A stretch of 64,000 nt of DNA. Origin: Stomoxys calcitrans (lineage: Eukaryota; Arthropoda; Insecta; Diptera; Muscidae). A program made the position numbers and the translations under genes. Positions 49,151-60,814 of the stretch are shown piece after piece. Position 1 is the first letter of the stretch. Each line of letters starts with the position of its first letter. The stretch lies in the NCBI RefSeq assembly GCF_963082655.1, contig NC_081556.1, positions 930,001-994,000 of the forward strand, given 5' to 3'. A model generated the notes under the pieces. It was not told the DNA's origin and did no database searches. It saw nothing but the letters and a program-made list of their open reading frames with translations.

Positions 49151-49152
49151 TA

Positions 49153-49680
49153 GATGGAATTCGGTCGAGGATTTCAATAGGGTTATAAAACAATCCGTAT
49201 CATATTTCGAGCAAATATGTTCAAAATTGTAATAACTACGGCTTTATATGTCCAAATAGGACGATGTAAATGTACATGGAAGCTAAATAGAATTTGAATC
49301 AAATTTCGTGAGAATCGGTTTACAAATGACGATATAATTGCAATTTTAGACCAAATCGGACGAACATATATATGGGAGGTATAATCAAATCTGAACCGAT
49401 TTTTTTCAATTTCATAGGCTTTGTCTCTAGGCCCAAAAAATGCTTGTGCCAAATTTTGAAGACGATCGGATGAAAATTGGGACCTGTACTTGGGACACAG
49501 ACAGACGTACAGAGAGACGGACGGACAGACAAACAGACAGTCTAGCTCTCAGACACACTAGTTGTCAGACAGTCGACCTCTCAATGATGTCTAGCTCTCT
49601 TTCTTCTGGCTGTTACAAAAAAATGCACTGAGTTATAATACCCAGTACCGATAATCGTAGACGGGTCTCTGGGTGTTGGC
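49153..49680 (-). repeat. Dispersed repeat with GACAGACGGACGGACAGAC tract
   Basis: Homologous, in inverted orientation, to 59965-60230: both carry 'ggcctagaaacgcagcctat'-like and 'attttcacccgattgtcttaa'-like modules next to a run of GTCTGTCCGTC type. Non-coding. Confidence 0.65.
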
Positions 49681-49849
49681 TAAGCAATCCTAAAAACGTT
49701 TTAAAATTATAAAAATTTAATAGATTTCTACGAAAATTTCTAGTTTTATTGCTATTCAATGGATTTTATATTTTCTTTCCCCCAGAGAGCTGTACTAGCT
49801 TCGCTGATGCTTGTACCACAGTAATAGTGTGGGGTATAAACATACTATT

Positions 49850-50148
49850 TGGCCTATCAAATAATAAATGTTGAATATATTTTCCGAGGCCACTCCGCTG
49901 CGCCTATTTTAATACACTTTTACTCTTCATTTGAGCTCTATTTTACCATGGTCGGTACATAAGTCCTGTTTTGGGAAAGTTTTGGGGTGGAAACATTTCA
50001 CCCCGGATGTGGACATCAAATTTTTGCGCTATTCCCAAAAACCTTTCTTTCGAGTCTTTTAATGCCATGGTCGGTAAATATGTGCGGGTTGGGAAGAATT
50101 TAGGGGGTAGAGTGGCCACGAAGTCACTTGGCCCTTAAAGTATATAAA
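49850..50148. repeat. Degenerate repeat with 'tttcatttgagctctatttt' units, copy 3
   Basis: CCATGGTCGGTACATAAGTC and GGGAAAGTTTTGGGGTGGAA occur twice. Same family as 15340-16165. Confidence 0.65.
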
Positions 50149-50911
50149 GGGTGATTTTTTTGGCTATTATCTTTTTGGCAACACTGGCTTAAACAGTTCA
50201 CGCACGTTCCGAGTTTCGATTCACTGTAAAACATCTTCAGTTTGGTCTATGATTTAACCATGAATCATCTTAAAAACGAACAAAGCTTACAAATTATTAA
50301 TTTTTATTATCAAAATGCTTGCTCTGTTAAGCAAGCTCATCACGCGCTTCACTGTGTTCAGCTACGAAGCTCATTTTTGGCTCAGTGGGTACGTTAATAA
50401 GCAGTATTGTCGATTTTGGAGTGAAGACCAGCCAGAAGCATTGCAAGAGACAGCAATGCATTCAAAAACAAGTCACAGTTTTGGTGCGGTTTATGGGCTG
50501 GTGGCATCATTGGACCATACTTCTTCAAAGGTGATGCGAATGCAATGGAATAATAGAGAGGCGAGTGAACATTTTATTTCATGTTCGGGACCGGTCAATT
50601 GGCCGCCTAGATCGTGCGATTCAACACCTTTAGATTGTTTTTTGTGGCCCACTTCTATTGATGCATTGGAAGACAACATTGAAGCATTTATTCGTGAGAT
50701 ACCGGCCGATATGTTGGAAAGGGTATGTCAAAATTGGACTAAGCGGATGGACCATTTGAGGCGCAGTCACGATCAACATTTGCATGAAATAATCTTCAAA
50801 CATTAAATTTTATGGATCGTACTATCGATTCAAATAAAGATTTCATGCATTTTCTGAATTTTATGTTTTCTTTTTTTTAAACTTTCCTATAGCTCTTAAA
50901 AAATCACCCTT
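50149..50911 (+). mobile_element. DD41D transposon, both termini present, internally deleted
   Basis: Left terminus GGGTGATTTTTTTGGCTATT, right terminus GCTCTTAAAAAATCACCC. Begins MNHLKNEQSLQIINFYYQNA (50261), a deletion joins it to VFSYEAHFWLSGYVNKQYCR (first catalytic Asp now Tyr), then GAVYGLVASLDHTS in another frame, GPVNWPPRSCDSTPLD (third Asp), and MLERVCQNWTKRMDHLRRSH to the stop. The part with the second Asp is deleted. Confidence 0.85.
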
Positions 50912-51137
50912 CATAAGGCTCGTGTTCTGCTTTCAAATACCTTTCATTTCATCCACATATTGCCATGGACAGTGAATAAATCTTATTTTTGGGAGATATA
51001 GTATTTGGGCGGCCCACCATGCACTTGATCCCGAAAGTGGGCAACAGATTCATGCTTTACTTCCAAATATCTTTCATTCGACCCCTTATCGCCATTATCG
51101 GTAAATATGTCCGGTTTAGGAGAATTTTGGGGCTGAT
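50912..51137. repeat. Degenerate repeat with 'ttcattcgaccccttatcgc' units, copy 4
   Basis: Continues the family seen at 49850-50148, suggesting the DD41D element inserted into a pre-existing repeat block. Confidence 0.65.
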
Positions 51138-52138
51138 TTTTATACCCACCACCATAGTATGGGGTTATACTAATCTAGTCATTCCGTTTCTAACACCTCG
51201 AAATATTGACCAAGGACCCCATAAAGTATATATATTCTTGATCGCCTTGACATCTTGAATCGATCTAGCCACGTCCGTCCGCCCGAATGTCTGTCGAAAC
51301 CCCGATGGCGGTCGAACGCTTAAAGCTAGCCGCGTGAAATATTGCACATATACTTCTTATCGATGTAGGACTTGCAAATGGGCCATATCGTATCAGATTT
51401 GGATATAGCTCCCATATAAACCGATCTCCCGATTTGAAATTTTTGTCCGATTTGGTTGAAACTTTGATTTGGTTGAAACTTTCCAACAACTGTGCCAAAT
51501 ACGGTCCAAATCGGTCTATAAACTGATATAGCTCCCATATAAACCGATCTCTCGATTTGACTTCTTGAACCCTTACAAGCCGCATTTTTGTCTGATTTGA
51601 CTTAAATTGAGCATGTAGTAATTTGTTATGACTTTCAACAACTACAATATATCAAGTACGGTCCAAATCGGTTAATAGCCTGATACCGATCTCCCGATTT
51701 GACTTATTGAGTCCCTGGAAGCCCCAAATTTTATCCGATTTGGCTGAAATTTTGCTTGCGGTTGTCTGTTATGACTTCCAACAACTGTGCCAAATACGGT
51801 CTAAATAAGTCTATAAACTGATATAGCTCCCATATAAACCGATCTCCCGATTTGAATTCTTGAGCCCTTACAAGCCGCAATTTTTGTTCGATTAGGCTGA
51901 AATTTTGCATGCAATGTTTGCTTACGACTTCCAACAATTGTGCCAAATACCGCCAAAATCTGTCTATAACCCGATATAGCTCCCATGTAAACCGGTCTGT
52001 CGATCATCCTTGTTCGGTTCCTAGAAGCTTTAATTTTTGCTGGTTTGACAGAAGTTTGGAATGTAGAATAAATTTATGCCCTTTAACTAAATTTATGTTG
52101 TATAAATGGCCTGGCCGAACGAGCACGCTTTTACTAGT
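51138..52138 (+). repeat. Compound repeat, copy 13 (CCACCACC start)
   Basis: Starts TTTTTATACCCACCACCATA, has four units with GATATAGCTCCCATATAAAC, and ends GCCTGGCCGAACGAGCACGC, TTTTACTAG. The 3' palindrome is partly eroded. Confidence 0.85.
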
Positions 52139-53880
52139 TTTTTTATAAATTGATTTAATTCCCTTAGTTGGACTAAAAATTCCGCTTTTAGAATTCCTAA
52201 CATGAATGAGCTTACATTCCGCACATGACAAAAAAAAAAGCCTAGCATAATATAGCTTCCCATCGATAGTCTGATAATGTCAACCCTTTAAGGACAAGTA
52301 ATCTTGCCCATAACCCAACTTCTTTGTTTAATCATGTTATCAATTCAAATGCTATTCTCCCTGATTGTTTTCAAATCAATTGTTTAAAATAATTCCAGTG
52401 ACAGAAGAGTAGAGACACTGACTCACCCTGCATCATGGTGCTGCGTGTGTATCCATTCTTATTTTCTAATTAAAGTGCGTTGGAAGAAAGGCAGCGAGGC
52501 AATCATTCACATTTGGTTGCTCACCCAAACCATTCAACCTTTATTTACGCAGCATCCTTGCTTTGGGCCCTTTTGTAGACATCATTTGCATACACGCATA
52601 ATTTTTTCTTACTTGGAATTGTTTGGTTTTTTTTTTAATTTTCTAAAAAGCAGGCACACACCTTTAGCAACCCTTTTTGTTTTTTTCGATTTGGCAATGG
52701 GTTTTCTTATTTTCTGGGTGTTGATTTTAAAGAGATATGGGGATAAATATCCACGTAATTTTTTCATATCCTGTCTATCGGCAGTCTGCCTGGGCTGGTG
52801 GCATACAGCCGTTTATTTCTGTTTACTTTTTTTTTTTTTTAACTATCAGTAGATGATCCTCATGTCATTTTCAATGTTTGCATATCACAGGCGTTGGTAC
52901 AGAGCATAATTTGTGTGAGAGTAAGCAGCTGCTCAATTTTACAACATGAAATTGAGCATTAATTTTTCAATGAACTTTGAAATGCATTTTAAACCGAAAG
53001 ACATTTGTAGTTACGAGTATGATACTAAGTTAAAAATTTTTTTGCAAGTTTTTTCTTAAATTTGTTTTAATTTTTTCTGTAAAAAACGGCCCTTGGTATG
53101 CAGGAATTTTGTCTTTTCGTATTTGTGTAGCCATTAAAGGGATATAAAAGCAAATGAACTGCACTCCACTTGCCCATCGATACATTAGAGATAACATTTT
53201 AAAGTAGCTAAAATAAAATCGACCCATTAAATGTGTGTGCTCAAAATGGCTTTTCAATGGCCTTCATAAATTCTGGCTGATGTTGAGAATGTTTTTTTTT
53301 CATCTTCTGGCATTTCGTTTTTCACAGGACATTAAGTGTTACTGATGTTTTCCGCTAACATCATTTGAATGTACATGGTATGCTCCCCCTTGACAGTGGT
53401 AAGGCCTTCGTCTACTCATCATTGCATGGCTTGGTGAACGTGTCCGAAAGGGCACTTAAATGTTAAATAATCAAACAGAAATTGTAAAAAGTTAGATAAA
53501 CATGGATGGACATTTTGTAAATATTTTCCAATTTTTTTTTGCGATAAGGGTTTCTTGGGATTTGGTTGGGGGGAGGTGTAAGTTGAATGTGTTTTTCCTT
53601 GAAATTGCGATTTAAGTATCAACATCATGAGCATTTTACTTCTTACCTTCGTTTTATATTAGGTATGGGAGTGAAACGAAATCGCGGTGGATATATGTCG
53701 ACTTCAATTACAGGTACATAGTAAGGGATATCAATATTTAGATGACAATCCTACATTAGCAAGGAAACAAAGTGGCTAAGGAAAATTTTTTAGGATGAAA
53801 ATTTTAAAATTACTTTAAATGTTTTCGTTACGATTTTAGAAAAATTGGTTGTATGGAAATTTCGAAAATTTTTTCTAAGA
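52139..53880. other. Unique non-coding DNA
   Basis: No supported gene. The 135-codon frame at 52445-52852 is Phe/Leu-rich, read through T-rich tracts, and has no family signature. Confidence 0.5.
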
Positions 53881-54610
53881 AAATTTCGTACCCTCAGGAA
53901 AATTTGTTAGTAAAAACGGCAAAAATGTTTGCTGTAACAGCAGTAAGTCTGCTGAAAATGTGACAAAAGTTAATTTTTGCTAAAATGACAAACATTTGAT
54001 GCTGTTTTTAGTTGTTAACAACTTGAATATAGCCTACAAATGTAATAAATATATTAAAAATGTGAATGCTTCATCTCATCTTTTAAATTAGAAACAATTT
54101 GTACTCATATGTAGGAAGTGCTTTAATTGTTGTAAAAAAGTTCCAAAATTTTGTATGGTTTCATTCAAAAGGTAAATATTTTTAAGTTAATGCCAGCAGA
54201 TAGTGTTTGCTGATATCAGCAGTCTAATTTCTCTGGATGTATAGTGTGATGATCGATTTTTTCCGGAGTTTAAATTTATTTTTTATTTCGATATTTCGAT
54301 TGTCTTTGTCAAACCATTTTCGAGGATTTTATGTTGCCACTTTATTTACATGTGGAGGTAAAGATCCTCCTCAAGTTCCTATAGTTGAGATGGCTCATTT
54401 TGGACCATTGCCTTTTTAAATTGGTTTTTTAAAGGCACCAATAATTCGCTTCACAACTTGAGCTTCATACACCCATAGAAAAAAGTCTGCTGATAATAGC
54501 AGACACTGTCTGCTGACTGTTTGTTGCTTATTTTGCTGTTATTACAGCAGAACTACTGTTTGCAATTTCATGCCCGCATCTGCCTGATAAAATGTCTGCT
54601 GCTCAACTTA
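53881..54610. repeat. Inverted CAGCAGA-rich modules
   Basis: 54193-54243 read in reverse (ACTGCTGATATCAGCAAACA...) matches 54474-54535 read forward (GTCTGCTGATAATAGCAGAC...). Further CTGCTGTTA/TAACAGCAG pieces occur at 53935-53960 and 54535-54555. This looks like ends of one MITE family, class unknown. Confidence 0.55.
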
Positions 54611-54671
54611 TGACGATGTTGTTACGAGGAGAGTAAAATGACATGAAATAAATAAAGTGCAACAGAGGGAA

Positions 54672-56275
54672 TAGGTTAGGTTAACTTTAAGTGGCAGTGT
54701 GCCATCAGACTCACTTAGATGTTTTCGGCCATTGTGGTACCACAGGAACAGAAGAAGGAAGATGCCTTCTACTTCCTATCATTGAACCATCCAGATCGCT
54801 TTAAAAAGCCCAACAACTTGCGAATGTTCACATCTGCAAATTTGCAAATATTGCAAATTTTGTCCATGAACATTCCACCAAGGAATAGGGGCAAAGCTCT
54901 CACGTATCAATGAGTGCAGTCCGATTTAAGTTTAAGCTCAATGATAAGGAGCCTCCTTTTTTATAGCCGAGTTCGAACGGCGTGCCGCAGTGCGACACCT
55001 CTTTGGAGAGAAGTTTTACATGGCATAGTACCTCACAAATGTTGCCAGCATAAGGAGGGGAAGACCACCACTGAAAATTTTTTCTGATAGTTTCGCCCGG
55101 GCGTTCAGCGTCATAGTCGGTAGTCAGCGTCATAGCCTATAGTGCTCACACAGGATCTCAAAGAAATGAGAACCCAAAGTGAAACCCCTTCAGACTGCTA
55201 GTGCGGGCACACACACAGAAGGTCTTCTATAGTCTCTTCTTTTCGATGTCCTCACAGCTTCTGCAAAAGTCGTTGCTGGCAACCTTCAGTCTGTTAGCAT
55301 ATTTTCCGATTAGACAGTGACCTGTCATGACGGACACAATGACTGAGACGTCTGTTCTAGCCTATGACAGCAAAGCGGTAGACCTCTTCATGTCTAGATT
55401 AGGCCAAATAGTTTGGAGTGCTCACAGCTCCTCTTTGTGACCATCTATCATTTGTTGTCCTTCGGGCCTGGTCCTGAAAACTTAGCTTACATGTCACTAG
55501 AGGCATACCCACAGATTCCAGTATCGCTGGAATGGTTAGGGTAGTTCCTAGTCTCGCAAGCTCATCCGCTTTACAATTTCATGGGATATCTCTGTGGCCC
55601 GGCACCCAGAACAGGTGAATTTTGAACTGTTCAGCCATCTCGTTGAGAGATCTTCGACAGTGGATGGCGGTTTTTTGTTCAGAAATACGTTCTCCAGGGA
55701 TTTAGCGGCTGTCTGAGAAGATATTTATGCCAATCGTCGTAATGACATTATATCTTAGCCATTCCATCGCTTCCTTAATTGCAAGGATCTCCGCTTGATA
55801 CACACTGCAGTGGTCGGGTAACCTTTTCGATATGACTTAGAACTGGTCATATCAAAAAGGTTATCTTTAGAGTACACCCAAAGCCCATGTGGTCGTTTAG
55901 TTTGGAACCATGCGTATAGAAGTCTATTTAACTTCTGTAACCATGGATATCGTAGTTCCAATCGGTTCTATCAGGAATAGTGGTACAGTACTTTTTATCA
56001 AAAAGCGGCTCAGGTAGGGTGTAATCCACACTGTCTGGAACATCGGATATTGCATCAAGGATAGCACAGTGTCCGAAGCCGCAACGTGACCAATGAAAAA
56101 GCTCCCTTAACCTCACGGCGGTGGTTGCTGCAATTTGGGTAGCCAGTGTCCAGAAAGATTTAGCATTAAATTCAGTGCATCAGATGGTGTCGTCCTCAGT
56201 GCGGCTGTGATGCAAAAACAAGCCATCCTTTGGATCCAGTTAAGTACTGAGCAGTAAGTGGACTTTTGAAGCAAC
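54672..56275 (-). mobile_element. Non-LTR retrotransposon fragment (RNase H to 3'UTR), split by a SINE
   Basis: On the minus strand, 56275 to 55130 covers the region before RNase H, the RNase H domain (FKIHLFWVPGHRDIP near 55610), and a degraded zinc-binding tail; 54840 to 54672 is 3'UTR-like sequence ending in GTTAGGTTAACTTTAAG. The SINE at 54851-55120 interrupts it. Same family as the fragments at 12295 and 58622. Multiple stops and frameshifts. Confidence 0.75.
54851..55120 (-). mobile_element. SINE inserted in a LINE 3' region
   Basis: TTGCAAATTTTGTCCATGAA, AGCTCAATGATAAGGAGCCT and AGTGCGACACCTCTTTGG match the family. The copy keeps part of the tRNA-like half (GACGCTGAACGCCCGGGCG) but has lost the A box. 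Confidence 0.8.
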
Positions 56276-56310
56276 TTATATCTCCTGCTAAACCACTTTC
56301 GGTGATCAAA

Positions 56311-56372
56311 TGGAATAAAAGAAAATAAAATAAAATAAAATAAAACAAAATAAAATAATATAATAATAATTT
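56311..56372. repeat. (AAAAT)n microsatellite
   Basis: About ten AAAAT pentamers with minor variants, next to the LINE fragment. Confidence 0.9.
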
Positions 56373-56457
56373 TGTATAGATATCGAATTTTTACAATATT
56401 TTCTATAAATAACATTTCGACAAAATTTTATAAGAATATCGAATTTTTTTCTGTGTT

Positions 56458-56648
56458 GATACTTCTCTCATATCCAATGCTGTCCGATTTGAGTTTTAGC
56501 TCAATTACAGGGAACTTTTATTTTCGTCATTGAATCCGACAGGCGTGCCATGCCGCACAGCGATACCTCTTTCTTAAGAAGTTTCACCAACGCAGACCGG
56601 TTTCGATACTAGGCATTCAGAGTTGAGGCGGACATGCCTAGCTCTTTT
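56458..56648 (-). mobile_element. Degraded SINE
   Basis: ACTTCTCTCATATCCAATGC, TTGAGTTTTAGCTCAATTAC and AGGCGTGCCATGCCGC are recognisable, plus AGGCGGACATGCC near the promoter half. Both pol III boxes are lost. Confidence 0.65.
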
Positions 56649-58621
56649 CATGAAAATCGAGTAAGGTGGAGTGGAAGATTTCTTATGGACTTCCTTAGCA
56701 TTTGCTGAATTATAAGACATTTTGTTTTATATGTCTCTGGCATCTATGACAAACAGGATTTACCAAAGTATTCCAATGTTGTAGAGTGCACAGCATATTT
56801 CGACAGTCATTCCTCTTTCACGTTCGGCTTTAGTTTACTTTTATGATTATTTGTATTTTTTCGTTGCTGTTGCTGTTGTTGTTGTTGGCACATGAACCTT
56901 ACAGATCTGACAGGACATTCAAATGGGCTTTTATTGATTTTGAAAAGCGAAATAACGCGTGCTCGAAATGTTGATGACGAAGATGGTGATGCCATTGATG
57001 GCCAAATGCTACTGCTTGGCCACAATGCCCTTGTCCCAAGTCTGTAATTGTATTTACCCACACACACTCACACACATATATAGCGGCATACACATGGATT
57101 CATAGCAAAGTACTCGTTTCGTTCGTTTTTTATATCTTGGCAATGCTGAGTACCAGTCAGGCGGATGTGATGTCCTTTACATTTTTAATATCCGCCGGTG
57201 ATAAGTTGAATTATTGTTCAATGGCGTCCTGCTTTAACGATTGTTGTTTCCATCTACGATTTCATGATTTTTAAGGCTTTTCCTCCTTCTGTCCAAAAAA
57301 TTGAAAATCTTAAGCAAGTACTGCGAACTTTGTTTACCCACCATTCTAGGGGAAGGGAAGAAAAAGGAGGAAGTCATGTGGCAGTGGGGGTTACTTGCTT
57401 GGTTGCCACAGGATTTAAGCTATTTTAGGAAAATTTTAGCTGATAGCATTAGATGGCGTTCGGGTGACTTTTATTGGGTTCCTTTTGATTCAATTCGGTT
57501 CTTTTTTCTCCTTTCTGTTTTCCTCCACAATTGGATGATTTTCTTAAGCTTAGTCTTCGAGTGGATGGGGGGCTGTGGCTATTGCTAATGCATACGAATT
57601 TAGATTTATCTACAAATAGCAGAAGACAGTGAAAGCAGGAAGTGGCAATTCTTTCTCTTAGAAAATTGACTGCAAGTAATTAACTTGGATGGGAATGTAG
57701 TCGCATATTTTTGGTCCTAACCGAAGACTTGAAGAATTGGTAAAAAAAAGTGCTAGCATTGTCAGGCATTAAAGCCATATGAATAACCTTGGGACCCATA
57801 TATTCAACATTTGTTCAACTACATCCGTGGTTTGCCTAGACAGTATTAGCATTGGTTTTTAAAAAATATAGTGGTGTTTTTTATGTCTTTTTTCAGCCCT
57901 TTGTGGGTTTATTTTACTGCAATTGCCATAAATCTCTATACAATGGGGAGTTTTTTTTTGACCGCATCAGTCCGCACATAACTGTTATCTTTATATTTGG
58001 TAACTTTTCTATTTTTGTTATTTTTTTTAGGAAAAATGGCGTATGTTGTGTTTTCGAAGAAAAAGTGGTTGATTTTTATTGAAATTCATTTTTCCATGAA
58101 AGCGCATAGGCTTTGGAAAAGCAAACCCTCTAACCAAACCAATGTGGCAATGTGGGTGATGCGAGTATATTATATATGGACATGTATATACATATGTATA
58201 TGTATGTGGATAATGTATTAAACCACCACATCAAAAAAACGGAAAAAAAATCATCCCCTCATGTACAACCCTTTGCTTTTGGCTCTAGGATAGTTCATAA
58301 CCATATGCATGGTGAGTGTCTATAAAGACAAGGGGGTTGCCTGAGGCTTATAGATGGTTTGAAGAATTTCTATGCCGTATGGTAAAACATTTATTGCCAT
58401 TATTTAGAGAAATAGGTAAAGGCAGTAGTGCTATGATTTTTTTTTAAATTACAAAAAGCGTGAGAAGTTTTTGGGCAAAATTGAGCTAATTTGAATTTTT
58501 TTTTTCACAACATACAATTTTTATAATTTAAAATTTTAGATTTGCTGCAATGTAATAAGGTTATCGTTTAGTTTATTGTTTACAATGTATCGGATATTGT
58601 ATATTGGGCGGTTTGCCTTTG
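56649..58621. other. Unique non-coding DNA
   Basis: No supported gene. A GTT/GCT trinucleotide run (56862-56887) gives a poly-Gln stretch in a minus frame (56807-57067) that otherwise lacks features. Confidence 0.5.
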
Positions 58622-59495
58622 TTAATTTGGTGCCTACGGACACTGTGTTATCCTTGATACAATGCCCGATGTTCCAGGCAGTATGGATTACACATTGCCT
58701 GAGCCGCTGATAGAACCGATGGGAACTTTAACATCCCTAGTATTTGAAAATACACAGACTTGTATAGGGATAATTCCAAACTAAACGTCCGGGTGGGCTT
58801 TGGGGTGTACTCCGAAAAACTTGAACGGGTCATATCAAGAAGGACCCGGCCACTGTAGTGTGTATCAAGTGGAGATTTTCGCAATTATAGAAGTGGTGGA
58901 AAGGCTAAGATGCAATGTCATAACGACGGTTTTCGTAAATATCTTCTCAGACAGCAAGGCAGTCATTAAATTGGTGGATAACGTATTTCTGAATGCAAAA
59001 AACGCCCTCGAAAGTCGCAGATTTCACCTATTCTGGCTGCCAGGCCACAGAGAATTGTAGAGCGGATGAGCTCCTGGAATGTGTAAAGTAGTTTCTGGAT
59101 ACTAAGTCTTCTCGGTCATTTTCAAAGGGCAATGAATTAATTATAGATTGTCACAAAGTGGGAGTTGCGAGCAGTCCTAACCTAAACTTGAAGAGGTTTA
59201 CCGCCTTGCGGTCGCTGTCTTGAATAGACGTCTCAGTCATTATGTCCCTCTTTACAGGTCACTGTCTGATCAAACAAGGAAAACAAGCTGACAGAATGAA
59301 ATTTGTCAGAAACGACTTTTGCCGAAGCTGTGAGGACGTCGAAGAAGAAGAGACTATTGAACATCTGTTGTTTTCGTGTCCTGCACTGATAGTCAGAAGG
59401 AGTTGCACTTTAGGCTCTAATTTCTTTGAGAACTGATGGCATCTTTCTTCTCCTGTTCCTGTGGTATCACAGGAACTCAATTTTAGTCTATCAAA
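58622..59495 (+). mobile_element. Non-LTR retrotransposon fragment: RNase H and C-terminal zinc motif
   Basis: NIFSDSKAVIKLVDNVFLNA (58947-59006) and FHLFWLPGHREL belong to RNase H. FTGHCLIKQGKQADRM, then DFCRSCEDVEEEETIEHLLF and SCPAL, form the C-terminal CCHC-like region typical of R1/LOA/I-type LINEs. Stops and shifts between them mean it is dead. Opposite orientation to the related fragments at 12.3 and 55 kb. Confidence 0.8.
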
Positions 59496-59964
59496 ATTTG
59501 TCTTTTGACTAAATTATCCATTATTGTCCTAGTATTTTACGATGCACCGTAGACCCGATGCCAATTGCAGTGGAAATAAGTAATGAACTATTGATCTGAT
59601 TAGTACCAAATGTGCAAGACATTAGTGAAAACCACTTTTACCTCTCTATCTTCTGAAGGCTATAAATATTAATCCACTAAACCGATTGAAGATTTGAGAT
59701 CATTTGAAAAGAAAGAGTTTGACAGGATTAAAAAAATATCATTCATGCCAGAGGTAGTGTACTTTTGATTGCTCTCAAATGTCATGACATAGCAAATCTT
59801 AAACAAATACTTCGATATGTTACAAGGGAATGAGGAAGTTTGTGTGTCGCCCATCCTATGAGGGAGTGACTAAATGTTGCAAAATTTGGATTTAACTTCT
59901 TGAACCCCTAGGAGCCACAAATTTTACACGATAAGGTTGATATTTGTACTAGCATATATTACAT
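59496..59964. other. Non-coding DNA
   Basis: No supported feature. Confidence 0.5.
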
Positions 59965-60372
59965 CGTTTTATACTCGACTGTGTTACAGGGTATTCTAAC
60001 GCCGAAAGGAAGAGAGATAGACCCATGAATAAGCATACAGATCGACTCAGAATTACTTGCTCATACGATTTAGCTATGTCTGTTCGTTTGTCTGTCCGTA
60101 TGTCCATGTTTATTTGTGTACAAAGTGCAGGCCACAATTTTCACCCGATTGTCTTAAAGTTTGGTACAGACATTTTTTTTGGCCTAGAAACGCAGCCTAT
60201 TAAAACTGGAAGATCCAAATGTGGACGATATGAAAAAACAAATGGTGGGAATCTACAGGAATTTGATATTTCGCTTATATATTATCGTTATATGCCTTTC
60301 ATGCCAGTTAAAATTAAATTCTCGACATAAATGTTATAGGGCAGATAGACGACACCATGCTTGGGAAAATAG
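59965..60372 (+). repeat. Dispersed repeat, inverted relative of 49153-49680
   Basis: TTTATACTCGACTGTGTTAC start, GTTCGTTTGTCTGTCCGTAT tract, TTTTCACCCGATTGTCTTAA and GGCCTAGAAACGCAGCCTAT modules. Confidence 0.65.
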
Positions 60373-60429
60373 TCGGACAAACAATATTTTTGTATACATT
60401 CGATCCTCTGATTTCTTTTCTTGAAGAAA

Positions 60430-60566
60430 AGAAAGCTCCAGTACACCGAAATATCCAAGGATGCCTCTATCTCACGGTATGTAACATGACGATCTTGCAT
60501 TATAAGTGCACGCACGGCATCAAAGTTCTCTGGTATGCTAAAAAATTGCAAACTTTCCAATGGCAA
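60430..60566 (-). mobile_element. Mariner transposase N-terminal fragment
   Basis: The minus strand encodes PENFDAVRALIMQDRHVTYR followed by EIEASLDIS, the DNA-binding helix region of mariner transposases. Sequence after it is degraded, and no catalytic motif or terminal repeat is attached. Confidence 0.8.
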
Positions 60567-60814
60567 TGTCAGATTGGACCTGGCAACACTTAGTGTTGCC
60601 TAGACCAGAAACAGCCCTCGTAGCTCCCATGTATATATTCGTCGCGTTTGGACCAATACTGCATTAATGTGGTTATATGTTAATTGATCTTCACGAAAAT
60701 TGGAACGAAATTTTCTCTTATTACTCATAAGATCACTGGAGAATTTCATAGAAATCGGTTCAGATTTAGATATACTTTACTTTCTATAGTTGGCTATGAC
60801 GTAACATTTGTTCC

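Noticed and set aside
52445..52852. 135-codon hydrophobic open frame
   Set aside because: Translation of T-rich runs gives Phe/Leu tracts that imitate membrane segments; no family signature.
56807..57067. 86-codon minus frame with poly-Gln
   Set aside because: The poly-Gln comes from a trinucleotide microsatellite; the rest has no motif or conserved character.
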